A DNA stretch of 64,000 nucleotides, taken from Aurelia coerulea. Taxonomy: Eukaryota; Cnidaria; Scyphozoa; Semaeostomeae; Ulmaridae. A program made the translations under genes and the position numbers. Positions 54,256 through 64,000 of the stretch are shown here, one piece after another. Each line of letters opens with the position of its first letter. Within the stretch, counting starts at the first letter, position 1. Where the stretch lies: assembly GCA_039566865.1 (NCBI GenBank), contig CM076943.1:30698663-30762662 (forward strand), written 5' to 3'. The notes under the pieces were generated by a model. It was not told where the DNA came from. It worked only from the letters and a program-made list of their open reading frames with translations, and did not search any database.

Positions 54256-54921
54256 CAGAGTGTTCCAGCAAAATTTTTCAACGTTTGATTGAATGTTAAA
54301 AAATAACGAAATAATTAATGGGCACCATGGTAAGATAATCATATTGCTGAGATCTTGAATCAATTTTAGACACCAGAAGCTAGCTAATCGGCTAAATATT
54401 CACAGAGCTACGAGCATTTGAACTTCCAGTTTGCCAAAGCTGAAACCAGACGCCCCTAAATTGCATATCTTGTGAAAGTAGAATCTCGTTTATTCAAAGC
54501 AGATCAAACAGAATTTAAAACGCAATTTCGATAAACTAGCTTTCTCTAACATTGAATCAAGGTAATGGATGCTTACAGGAATCCTGTTGAGCACAATTTG
54601 AAATGACCCCGTCCCTCGTCGATAAGTTTTCATTCCATGGTTTTGGATACTTGAATTCTTAAGTAAATTTTGGCAAAGGTTGTAAGAATTAAATTACGTT
54701 TGAACTCCTATTTGGTTTGCTCTGATATCAGCAAGAGGTAAAACATTGGACCGTCTTCTTTTAACTCGATTTTGGGATATCCTTTGAAAAACAAGTCAGT
54801 TAGGGGCGTCTGGTTTCAGCTTTCGCACAAACTTTAACTTCAAAAGCTTGTAACTCTGTACATTTCATCGTTATTTTTTAATATTTAATCAAACGTCGAA
54901 CAATTTTTCTGAGATACCCTG
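54256..54921. mobile_element. TA-MITE in gene B intron, 666 bp
   Basis: Ends CAGAGTGTTCCAGCAAAATT and the reverse of TTTCTGAGATACCCTG, flanked by TA (54254-54255, 54922-54923). The subterminal blocks AACGTTTGATT..TTAAAAAATAACGA pair as arms. Same family as the next element. Confidence 0.78.
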
Positions 54922-55067
54922 TAGAATTTATCGAAATTTAGTGAAAGCAATTATCTCATACAAGTTAGTCTATCCAATATCAAATGAGTTTCTCTGAATC
55001 GATGGTTGATTCACGCCCACCCGTCTAGAAGTAAACTTTGGTCAATTATTTTGCAATGCCATGTATA

Positions 55068-55788
55068 AAGGGTGTCCCAAGAATTGTTCAACATTTAATT
55101 GAATATAAAAAATAACGATATAACGAAAGGGCTCCATGATGAGATAGCCCAATTCCTAAGATCTTTAATTGATCTCAGACATCAGGATCTTGCAGACCCG
55201 CTGAATATTCACGAGGCTGCAAGCTGAAATAAGAGGCCTTTAAATAACACTTGTGGTAAAAGCGGCATGGGCTATCATTTCTTTTGTTTCTCGTTCATTT
55301 CAGAGCAAACAAAATAGTATATGAAATACTTTGGATAGCTTAACTTTCAAAAGTATGGATGCTTTGATAAATTCTGCAGGGCAAACTTTGAAAATGATTA
55401 TTTTATCGTCGATTAAGTTTTCATTCGACGTTTTTGGATGCATGTATTTTTAAGCAAATCCTGAAGATGGTTATAAGAACAAAACTACTTAAAGTCCTAC
55501 TTGTTTTGCTCTGATATTATCGAGAAGTATGACATTAGATAACCTTCTTTACCTCAATTTTGGAGTTTTTGCATCACAAGTCATCCGGGGGTCTCTAGTT
55601 TCAGTTGTTGCATATTTTTTTATCTTTGACAGCTTGTAATTCAGTGAATTTTCAACGGATTTGCAAGATTCTTGGGTCGAAAATTAACTGAAAATCTTAG
55701 GGACATGGTCATCTTCCCGTGAGCCTGTTCATGTAACCTTTTTTCTCAATATTTAATCAAATTTCGAACACTTTTTTGGGATACCCTA
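55068..55788. mobile_element. TA-MITE in gene B intron, 721 bp
   Basis: Ends AAGGGTGTCCCAAGAA and the reverse of TTTTTTGGGATACCCTA, flanked by TA (55066-55067, 55789-55790). The interior aligns in order with the copy at 54256 (GAGATAGCCCAAT/TAAGATCTT, GACATCAGGATCTTGC, GCTGAATATTCACGAGGCT). It ends 25 bp from the donor of exon 3. Confidence 0.78.
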
Positions 55789-55813
55789 TAGTACGATGAT
55801 AGACGTAAATTAC

Positions 55814-56336
55814 CGATCTCTGGGTCGAAAGCATCATCAATTGCCAGATCTATTTCTTCATCCGCTGACAAATCCTCCTTATAACTAACAGTTTTCGATT
55901 TTCTTCCCCCTTTGTGGATCTTGTACTCTTCTTCAACATCAGTCGCCGTGTTTACAGTAGACTGCTCGGTAGCAAATTTTCGCTTCCTCTTAAAGCCAGC
56001 TGTTGATGAATCTTCGTCATTAGATGATTTGGCTTCAGTATCCTCAATGGTACTTTTTCGCTTTTTCCCGGAGCCGACGTTCGATGACCGCTGTTTGATA
56101 CTACTTGGTTTGATCGAGGTAGGCTTCTTCCTAAATCCCAGCCTGGAGCTTCCGCTAGTGTCACGTTTTTGCTTTACAGTAGAGCCGATTTGTGATGTCC
56201 GACGTTTGGCAGTGCCTGTGGTGGTTCTGGTAGATGTTGCTTGGTCATTTGATGACAAGGTGGAACTTGTTGTTCGTTTGCGAGTCGTCGTCTTCCTGGC
56301 TGTTTTAGGTCTGCCCCTTAACGTTCTATTTGTAGC
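55814..56336 (-). CDS. Gene B, exon 3: basic region with AT-hook-like motif
   Basis: 523 nt between an acceptor (TTCTCTTTCAG before 56336) and a donor (GAGATCG/GTAATT at 55814/55813), phase 0 in and phase 1 out. It starts ATNRTLRGRPKTARKTTTRKR, where RGRPK is an AT-hook core. A long Lys/Ser/Arg-rich, likely disordered stretch follows, with bipartite nuclear-localisation character (AKRRTSQIG, GKKRKST, GFKRKRKF). It ends acidic (SADEEIDLAIDDAFDPEI). The spare G plus AT of exon 4 gives Asp, joining directly to the zinc-finger exon. Probably a DNA-binding and nuclear-targeting segment. Confidence 0.75.
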
Positions 56337-56344
56337 CTGAAAGA

Positions 56345-57025
56345 GAATGAAACGTACAGATAACGCAATTCAATATGAAGACAGACCTTCTTGGGACTAC
56401 GGTAGCGGCCAGATGTAGGGACGGAGAGCAAAGGCAGCTTTTCGTTTAAAAGAGCCTTTTAAGACCCTCTGCTAACATAGAGACTTTGCGAGCATTCTTT
56501 GTTGTGCAACTAGAGATGGCACGTGTGAGGTATGGGAGGTATGTTTGTTGCAAAGGCCCCTTTGAAATTGGAGAAGGGAAACATCAACTTTTGGACTCTA
56601 TGCTTTTGTCTACGCTTAAAACGTGTGCCGAATGAAAAGCAAGGCAGAGAAAATTTAGGCCAGAAATGACTTTTAGAAAATACGAAAGTTGACTTTGGCG
56701 CCATGGAGGATCATGGTTAGCAATGGCTCTTTAAAGACAGCTTAAAAGACTGGAACAATAAAATAGTATTTTAGAGATCGTGTCCACTGTTTAGGCATTC
56801 TAAAATCCAATCATTCTGAACGCACACCTCCACGAATTCTTAATCAACTGGAAGTCGAGCGTATTTTGAAACGGTAATGAGACATGAAGCACAATGAAAT
56901 TCAGTATTTTCCTAGGATTTCCTTATGTGAATAGAGCCAAAAGACAACCAAAGTTACGAATTACGACCATCGCGGACAGAACTCTTAAGAAATTGTGCTT
57001 TTTGCAGGATATTTCGAGTTAAGAT
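56345..57025. other. Intronic stretch with a dispersed repeat copy at 56547-56640
   Basis: The segment TTGCAAAGGCCCCTTTGAAA and onward is the second copy of the repeat at 5466. Nothing else recognised. Confidence 0.5.
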
Positions 57026-57137
57026 CCCCCCCCCCCCCACCCTATTGCAATGTTGGAAACTGTTGGAAATATCATAGATGATTTTGCAACTACGTGCTCT
57101 TCAATCAAATCAACATTGCAATAGGGGGGGGGGGGGC
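57026..57137. repeat. Small inverted repeat with poly-C/poly-G ends
   Basis: CCCTATTGCAATGTTG near 57041 and its reverse complement ending near 57128 are each bounded by a homopolymer of about 13 (C on the left, G on the right). Possibly a mini-MITE; TSD not clear. Confidence 0.55.
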
Positions 57138-57330
57138 CTTCGGCAGTGGACCCTAGTAGTGTACATGCAGGAGATGCATCTTTCAACACAAAACTCATCT
57201 GTCTCAAGGAGTTTTTGCCAGAATTGTAGCTAAAAATGAGGCAATTCAATCAATTTGTTGTGATAATCTAAAATATGACTAGGATACTTCCGTAGCTCTT
57301 TTGTGTAGATTTCACAGAAGACGCAAAATG

Positions 57331-58818
57331 TACACTAAGAAAAAACATGAAATAGATCACCCCGTTATCCTCTTTAATAACATACCCGTAAAAAAAGTAA
57401 ATGAACATAAACATCTAGGTATTATCCTGGACTCAAAGCTTTCTTTCTCAGCTCATATTAAATCTGCTGTCTCTAAAACGAGAAAGGGCATTGGTCTGTT
57501 AAAATATCTCTCCAAATATCTGCCCAGGCATACCCTGAACGAGTTATATAAGCTTTATGTGCGACCCCACCTGGACTACCGGGATGTTATCTACCATATT
57601 CCAGCTACAGTTTGTGAATTCAGTCAAAACATCATGCTACCAAATTTGATGGGAAAACTAGAGTCTGTCCAGTACTCGGCTGCTCTTGCTGTAACAGGAA
57701 CATGGAGGGGATCTTCCCGGGAAAAACTGTATGCAGAGCTTGGCTGGGAGTCACTAAGTTGGAGTAGGCGCCTCACTTTGTTCTATAAGATTATGAATAA
57801 TCTCACCCCCTTGTACACAAAGGAGCCAATCCGAAAACCTCTTGAGTCGAATTACTACCTTCGCAATCAGGATGCTGTTGGGCGAATAAAGGCAAGAACA
57901 GAAAAATTTCAATCTAGCCTCTATCCAACCTGCACATCTGAATGGAATAAACTTGATCCCGAAATCAGGCTTGCACCGTCTGTTGCTGTTTTTAAGACAA
58001 AGCTTCTATCCAAAATTCGCCCCCCTCCAAAACCTGTCTTTGGTATTCATGACCCAATAGGCCTATCTTACCTTTCCCAAATAAGGGTTGGTCTCAGCAG
58101 GCTAAACTTCCACAAATTCAAGCACAATTTAAGAGACACCGTAAACCCAATGTGCCCAACGAATGACGGTATTGAGAATACGGAGCACTTTTTGTTGCTA
58201 TGCCCTTCGTTTGTCATTCAACGATGAAATCTTCTCGCCGGAGTTTCGGTAGTATTACGACCATTTGTTGAAATCCACAGCCTTTCTAGCAACGATCTTG
58301 TACAAATTTTGTTGTATGGTGATAAAGACCTTTCTGATAACATTAATAAAAACATCCTCGAATTAACTCTTGATTTCATACAAAAAACAGGTCGGTTTGA
58401 TTAGATTTGAATCCTTGTTCTACACCACTCAGCCACAAAGTCCTTTTTTGTTCCTTCCTGTTTTTCACTCCTGTACGTCTGTTTTGCATTGGATGTTGGG
58501 TAATTTCAGTGTATAAAATACTATTGCGATTGACGTGTAACTCACACTTAAATTATAAGCCTTCAAATGGTTGCCTGACATCCAATGTGAAACTGACTCC
58601 AGTGTTTATCAGTAGAGATTGTTTAAGCGTAATTATAGTAGTAATTGTATTTAATTGTATGTAGGTTTAATTTAGTTGCTCGTCTTTATGTCAAAGCCAT
58701 GGGGTAGTCATGATATTTTGCTCCCCATGGTATCTCGTCATGGTAGTGTAGTAAAGTAGTTCGTAAGTGTTGTTATAAGTAATCCTGTTTTTGTAAATTT
58801 TTATGTTGAATATAAAAA
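57331..58818 (+). mobile_element. 5'-truncated LINE in gene B intron
   Basis: A perfect 13-bp duplication AAGACGCAAAATG (57318-57330, 58819-58831) flanks it. The coding part begins at the RT thumb (KHLGIILDSKLSFSAHI, YVRPHLDYRDVIYH, TWRGSSREKLYAELGWE, SEWNKLDPEIR). It ends with the Cys/His motif MCPTNDGIENTEHFLLLCPSF. A stop at 58225-58227 (TGA) is followed by further in-frame homology to about 58400. The A-rich tail ATATAAAAAAAG abuts the TSD. The long open frame and exact TSD suggest a recent insertion. Confidence 0.9.
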
Positions 58819-58831
58819 AAGACGCAAAATG

Positions 58832-59830
58832 ACTGTTAAGCAATCAAGTAAACATCTTTCCATATAAAATCTCAATCGGGGTCAAAATGAGTTAAATTCT
58901 CTAATCAACCTCATTTCAATGGATTTCAAGGGGGGCACACCTCGTTGTTGCAGTTCGTTCCAAGAAATACGATTTATCCTTCAAACTGACCTCAAAAAGG
59001 TCATTGCAACCGGCCTGCTTTGCTTTGTGAAAACATCTTTTTGTGTTCTCTTTGTTGGCGCCATTCTAATGGTCCATTAACAAGACGGATAACAAAAAGA
59101 TGGCATGTGCAATGATGATGGTTGCAAAGGGCCCTTGAACGCATATAGCATTTAAAGACAAATAAAAAAGGTAGTGAGTATCGAGAGTTAATTTTATGCC
59201 TCATATTCGTATCGACTTTTCGCGCTCTCTTTTGTCCCACCTCAAAGTACACTAAGAGCAAGGCGTCATTATACTGGCTAAACGCCAGCGTCTCAAGAAA
59301 AAGAACCCCCGTTTACATAGTGCACAGTAAATCTAGAACAGTACTACTTTAGACTACTTTTATTTTGTTATTCAATATTTTATTTGGGCTGTAAAATTAA
59401 AGGTTTTAACTTTTCCTTTGTAAACAGCAATTTGGAAAACAATGCATGTATTCAACTGATAACTTTTCCCTGTTCAAATACATAAAACTGAAATGAAATC
59501 ATTTTTAGGAAATAGCTTACAATAAACGTAACATTGTGCATTTACTCCAAGCTTCCATAAAGCACCATGAAAATTGGTAAAGATCATCATTTAACTCTAT
59601 TGTTGATACTGGAATACCAAGAGTATTAATTGTACATTTGCTACTTTCAAAATTTACATTCTATAATATAAATCGGTGACTTTATGGCCGATTATAATGG
59701 GGTTTGTATAAACGTCCAGGTCCATGGCTTTAGATTACATTTATTCACAAATCTTCCAAAGGATATGTTTTTATGATACTCTGCAGCGATGCAAATGAGA
59801 CTATTTTATCTGAGATACCCGGTATATCAC
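58832..59830. other. Gene B intron, nothing recognised
   Basis: AT-rich sequence without repeats that I can identify. CTGAGATACCCGGTA at 59810-59824 resembles a TA-MITE right end, but its partner was not found. Confidence 0.45.
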
Positions 59831-59845
59831 CTGAAATTCTGTTAC

Positions 59846-60421
59846 CTGATGTTGTTGCTTCAATTCTCCATTGCCTTGTTCACCTGCTCCTCCAAAGATA
59901 CAGTCAATGTAAGCTTTATATTCAGTTTGAAAAGGCGGGCTATTTGCGTCCACTTCTTCTTGTTTTACTCTCACAAATGTTACAATGTCATCACATCGAT
60001 CAGTTATAATAAGATGTTCTAATTGGCCAGATGCAATGCCATCGCTGCTCACCAAATTGGCACCACCTTCCCCAAATACTATTGCACTTTCTACCACATC
60101 CAAAATATCACCTCCCTCATTTGAACTACTTGCTATATTCGATTCAGTATGATCATTTATCGAATGATCACTGGAATCTTGAACTTGAACTAAGCTGGCG
60201 CTGTGTCGTGTCTTATTTCCAAGACTTCCATTTACATCTACTCTTACTTGCACCTCATTTTGATTCGAGACTCCTGTGTCAACAGCATGCTCATGAGTAT
60301 TGTTTACAGACCCAGGTTCGAGCAACGAATAATCTACTGACCCAACTTTAGTGGCAATTTGCTGTTGCCCTTGATTACCAACTTCCACTGCAATCTCCTC
60401 TGACTGGTTTCTATCAAGCAT
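59846..60421 (-). CDS. Gene B, exon 2: acidic region with SUMO-type motif
   Basis: It starts after an acceptor (ATTCTGTTTTCAG) with ATGCTTGATAG and ends at a donor CATCAG/GTAACA (59846/59845). A second donor, TTTCAG/GTGATA at 59831, is 15 nt on, and both leave phase 0. It holds 192 residues, MLDRNQSEEIAVEVG..QHQ, rich in Glu, Asp, Ser, Val and Gln. FVRVKQEEVDA contains a ψKxE SUMO consensus, as in gene A exon A. Phase 0 fits exon 3. Because the exon opens with ATG directly at the splice site, it may also serve as the translation start of some transcripts. Confidence 0.65.
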
Positions 60422-60429
60422 CTGAAAAC

Positions 60430-60797
60430 AGAATTGATCCTTTACTCAAGGTTTGTAGAGCAGTGATGTAATCCTCTGCCTTCATACCAAGAATAGTTGA
60501 GACGGACCGGTTCAAGTCCTACCTCATTCGAGCGAAATGATAGGAGAGGTCACGGAAGGGATTCGGAATTAGGCACTTCTGCAATCTCTGCACTTGGTGC
60601 TGAAATTGCAACTTCACAACAAGCAAGAGTTTGTACAAGGGGAAAGATTGGTTTTTCATTCAAACAATATACAAATATCTTTTTGGATTTGAAGCACGAT
60701 ATGTTTCCAAGTACCGGCCGTCCCAAAAACGTATTTTCTTTCAAAAAAATCACGAGCACTCTGCAGTCTTAAAACGGGCTTAATTTGCTCATTTTAA
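60430..60797. other. Gene B intron next to exon 2
   Basis: CCGGTTCAAGTCC at 60507-60519 matches a Pol III B box, but no cloverleaf or convincing A box surrounds it. The minus frame at 60550-60759 has no recognised content. Confidence 0.4.
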
Positions 60798-61723
60798 GGT
60801 TACTGTATCCCTTCAGGACGATAAAAAGTTTTTTCCGATCAATTTTTGGATTTTTAGATCATTGGATAGCACACACATCTACCTACAATTTCTAATAATT
60901 TCAAGGAATTTTACTTTATTTTTCAGCAAATTATAAGCAATTTAAAGCAAGGTATTTTCTGCTAGGAAAATGCTGTTTACATGACGAGGATTATTTGAGA
61001 ACTAAAGGTTAAAGGTTTCAAGTGCCTTTGATTTCCTGTTGAATGGATTTTGCGGTTATAATACCAATTATGTCATTGTAAACTCTGCACTAAATACATA
61101 CAGGATTACTCTGTTTACTCTTGTGGCCAGATTGAAGTTAATCATTTTCAACAGTGGAACTGTACGCTAAGAAACTGTTTCAGCGCTTTTCTCAAAATCA
61201 ATTTTTCAGCAACCAGTGGGTATTCATACAGCTCCCTGTACCCAACGGCTTGATATAATTGGCTGAAATTTGGCAGACAGAGAGAAAAGGCATAGGGGCA
61301 CCAAAGAGTGTCTCACTTTTGAGAAAAATTGCATGGTCCAAATTTAACATTTGAATGAATCTCAAAACGAGGCCAGGGAGCGAGGGGCAAAGTTGCTTTA
61401 TTAATTATTCTGAAGCTAAGGCATGCAAAAGAAATTTGAGACACACTTTGCTAGATTAATGTGTTGAGAACGCAAAAAATCTCATTGAGATTTAAATGAA
61501 ACATATCTGGGGGGACAGGGAGGTTCTAGAAGGGGGGAAGGCTCGATTTTCACGTTTTCGGATGTATAACGCCCAATTTTCGGATATTTGTATTCTCTTT
61601 GGCTCGTAAATACTCCCTATTTAATGACGAATCGAATGATGTATAGTTTATACGTGTTATGTCGCGGGCGTGATAATCAAGAGAGAAAACACCGTGAGTG
61701 GTCACTGAAGGGATACAGTAACC
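60798..61723. mobile_element. TTAA-flanked element in gene B intron, 926 bp
   Basis: Ends GGTTACTGTATCCCTTCAG in inverted orientation, with TTAA outside both (60794-60797, 61724-61727). Non-autonomous; piggyBac or Kolobok type by TSD. The interior has no ORF of note. Confidence 0.8.
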
Positions 61724-61751
61724 TTAAGACCAATTACTAGATCAGCTATAC

Positions 61752-62077
61752 CTGGGAAGGTAATTTGGTTTCTCGATCCACTTGCTAAAGCAAGATATTT
61801 GAAAATCGGCTACGTGATCAAATTTAGGTGATTTTTCCAACAGTGGTACTCTTTGGCATAAATATGATTTTTCCCGATTTAAAAATCCCCGATGGCTTGC
61901 TGCCATAACGACGGTGCAGTCAAAGGACTCATTGGTCGAAATGTCATGCAACTTAACCGAATCAAATAAGAAATAAGAATTTGGGTAAATGAAGTGATTG
62001 AAAACAATGACATCATTACTGGTTTCTGAAGGTTTCATGGATGGAAAGGTATCTTTGAAACAGTTATCTTTCAGTTT
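61752..62077 (-). CDS. Putative unassigned exon
   Basis: Open minus-strand segment between an acceptor-like GCTATGTTTCAG and a donor-like CCCAG/GTATAG (61752/61751), phase 0 in and 2 out. An ATG nine bases before the acceptor makes an unspliced start possible. The roughly 108 residues (KLKDNCFKDTF..SLLF-type hydrophobic and charged mix, DHVADFQISCFSKW) match nothing I know. Its outgoing phase does not fit exon 2. It could be an exon of a separate gene or an old transposon remnant. Confidence 0.28.
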
Positions 62078-62089
62078 CTGAAACATAGC

Positions 62090-62625
62090 TTTTAAAATTA
62101 GCGAGTTCGATGCATTTATTTCGTTTGCTTATGTCTGATTAAAGGAATTGAATCAGCATCAAACGGCAAAGTATTCCCTGGTTGATAGAGTTTGCTGACT
62201 CATGGTTCTGGATTGCGTATCGTATCTGAATGGCTAACGTTCATGTGAAATGAAACTGATCACATGAAACGCACTGTGCAACAGCAGGTCCTTTTAGTTT
62301 TTTGGGAGTGATAATTGATCTTTCTCATATGGGTCACATGATACAGTGCAAAGCAGGTATATTTATCATGTCTCAATGCCTTTAACAATCACTATCATCT
62401 CTACATTTTCTTTTCACAATTGTGACTAGAACTTTACAACATATACCAGCAAAATTATGAAACTTCTTGCCAATGTTCTATTGTAGAAAACACATGACGG
62501 CTAGTAACTATATACAGTGCAACCGTTCTCTCCATGTCTTCAATGGCACAGGTCACACGCATACTTAAAGTTAGTTGACGGAGCTAAGTAGAGGCAACCT
62601 ATAAATAGGACAACGAAACACCTAC
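62090..62625. other. Intronic stretch, nothing recognised
   Basis: No feature that I can support. Confidence 0.45.
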
Positions 62626-62760
62626 AGAGGCGGATCCAGGACAAAAACTGACCGGGGCTCCTGGGTCATCAATCTATGAAGGGTGTGTCACAGGGCGTGG
62701 TCATATCATGCAAATTTGTGGCCGCGCCCTATTTTCTGGCATATCAAAATTGAACAATAA
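62626..62760 (+). repeat. Dispersed repeat fragment beginning CAGAGGCGGATCCAGG
   Basis: It shares the GATCCAGGA start and the CGTGG/CGCGCCC later part with 17577-17710. The word CTGACCGGGGCT recurs at 63951-63962 and, reversed, near 63554. It may be one end of a hAT-like MITE whose other end is beyond the window. Confidence 0.45.
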
Positions 62761-63234
62761 TACAATAATCTGACTGAAATTCAATGCACGTTTACAGTTA
62801 AAATTCGTTACACTAAATCGTTTGCTTCTATTGAGGTCCTTTCCTAAAAACTCCATGTTGACATTGTCGATATACATAAATGTTCTATGGCTAGATACTC
62901 TTCTACTTATCGACATTTCAAGAAACTTTTAGTGTAGCCTATTAGCCCAATTTTTAGTTTCTTATAAAAAACAATTTGTAATAATGTTTTACGTGAAAGT
63001 AATCAGTGAATTCACAATAATAAAGATCGCAAAAAATGATATTTATTCAAATGTACTGATTTTCAGTTGGAATCAGGTTGAAAAAGCTACACTAGCTGCT
63101 GATAACCCAAGTGCCATGTTACATCTCGCTTTGTAGCTGTGCTGTGCATATCTAGGCTGGCGAGCTTCTGCCAAATTAAGAACATTCATTTATCATAGGC
63201 ACAAGAAAGACAAGGTAGATATGATTCACAATAC

Positions 63235-63464
63235 CTGGCGGGCATCACGTCTTCAGGTGCCCTTGTCATTTCACTCCTTGGAAGCTGCAGTGCAGCAAAA
63301 TCATCCTGTACGATGTGTTTCTGCCCAATTGTCTTGATGAAATTCACCCTTTTTGTGATAAGCGAACCGATTTCATCTAATTTGTTAATTATTTCGCTCT
63401 TAGTGAGGGATTTACTTCGAATAATTGTCCCAATTTGTAGGAGCAGCAGCTTCGCGTAAGCCAT
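63235..63464 (-). CDS. Candidate first coding exon (gene B or a separate gene)
   Basis: The ATG at 63464 sits in a good context (ACAAAATGG) and opens MAYAKLLLLQIGTIIRSKSL, about 76 residues of predicted helix (LTKSEIINKLDEIGSLITKRVNFIKTIG). It reaches the donor GCCAG/GTATTG (63235/63234). The N-terminus is hydrophobic but too short and charged to be a clear signal peptide. Its outgoing phase (2) does not match the incoming phase of exon 2 (0), so an unseen exon lies between or this belongs to a different transcript. No domain recognised. Confidence 0.5.
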
Positions 63465-63465
63465 T

Positions 63466-63720
63466 TTGTGTTATTTGTACGCCCACTGACTTGCGTAATT
63501 TGAATCTCGCACGAAACAGACCCTGTCGCAGCCAGTGATGTCATTTTGACGTCGAGCCCCGGTCAGCCCCGCTTTTTGATTGGTGGATCGTATCGAGCAC
63601 CGGCGAAGATGACATTTCAGCACCGGTGAAGAAGCATATTATTGGCCAGATGGCTTTTTCCACATAGATAATATACGGGTCACAGGGGCTCAGGATAAAA
63701 TGACGTAAAACGATTCAAAA
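63466..63720 (-). promoter_or_regulatory. Possible promoter region upstream of the first exon
   Basis: Immediately 5' of the candidate start codon. It contains TTTTGACGTCGAG (CRE-like, 63545-63557) and two copies of GAGCACCGGCGAAGATGA / CAGCACCGGTGAAGAAG about 27 bp apart. No TATA box. Called from position and motifs only. Confidence 0.3.
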
Positions 63721-64000
63721 ACAACAAGGCTCTTCATTGTTCTTGGAGAAAATATGGTCCGCTTTTTAGCACAGCTTGCCTGCCTAGCAAATCGACCCCG
63801 AGGGGCTGGAGGGCCAACAAACATATTTTACGGACGGCTGAAGGTATTATTGCGTTTGATAAACTTTAGTAAACAATATATTGCGATGTAACTCATTGTT
63901 TCTCGAAGCAACCATACAATATAATAGATCGAACTTATCAGTGAAAATCTGACCGGGGCTCCAGCCCCCTTCGCCCCACCTACGCACGTAATTGCTCCCC
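63721..64000. other. Right edge, nothing recognised beyond repeat words
   Basis: CTGACCGGGGCTCCAGCCCC near 63951 suggests the start of another copy of the 62626 repeat, cut by the window end. Confidence 0.4.

Noticed and set aside
60430..60525. tRNA gene suggested by a perfect B-box-like GGTTCAAGTCC
   Set aside because: Flanking bases do not form a T stem, and no acceptor, D or anticodon stems fit; at most a decayed SINE fragment.
63235..63464. Direct splice from the first exon to exon 2 of gene B
   Set aside because: Outgoing phase 2 does not match incoming phase 0, so I did not assert the junction although both may belong to the same locus.

Overview
The window is eukaryotic nuclear DNA, most likely from a cnidarian (probably an anthozoan). 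The base composition is AT-rich and there are no operons or ribosome binding sites. Exons carry GT-AG borders, and there is a 12-finger C2H2 zinc-finger exon. Degenerate non-LTR retrotransposons are abundant, and there are many foldback/MITE DNA transposons. A HIRAN-domain gene and a gene with an SDHEEAD motif are also present; I associate both with cnidarian genomes from memory. Nothing prokaryotic or organellar is visible.

Two host genes can be argued for, both on the minus strand. Gene B lies at the right: a possible first exon 63464-63235, an acidic exon 60421-59846, a basic AT-hook-like exon 56336-55814 and a C2H2 zinc-finger exon 52719-51524. Gene A lies at the left: an acidic exon 10919-9792 and a Ser/Thr-rich exon 4924-4636. 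Its next exon would lie beyond the left edge. The two genes share the intron-phase order 0-0 then 0-1 and ψKxE SUMO-type motifs. They look like related transcription-factor genes, although only gene B shows zinc fingers inside the window.

Nearly everything else is mobile DNA, often nested, and insertion borders can be read at base resolution from target-site duplications (TSDs). The richest stack is 18.6-33.05 kb. There a plus-strand LINE was hit by a 7.76-kb Gypsy-like LTR element (5-bp TSD), which itself took an antisense LINE (11-bp TSD) and a 2-kb element whose termini read CACAGTG with a 5-bp TSD. The LINE 3' UTR was then hit by a 3.66-kb foldback element (9-bp TSD), one arm of which took a further 0.9-kb insertion. 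Other nests are a hAT-type element at 6.6-8.2 kb, a foldback with a TA-MITE at 10.9-12.1 kb, a 3.1-kb foldback at 35.2-38.3 kb, and a LINE split by a 1-kb foldback at 40.8-42.3 kb.

A pogo/Tigger-like transposon (45431-49019) encodes a C2H2-HTH-DDE_1 transposase on the minus strand and a HIRAN-domain ORF on the plus strand. Its body and right terminal repeat are hit by three separate MITEs. Tandem repeats include a 104-bp composite satellite (3.9-4.5 kb), a 13-bp minisatellite with a 130-bp higher-order period (52.9-53.8 kb) and a CATA tract (34.6 kb).

All transposon genes seen are broken by stops, frameshifts or insertions. The only long apparently intact coding exons are those of the zinc-finger-type genes.
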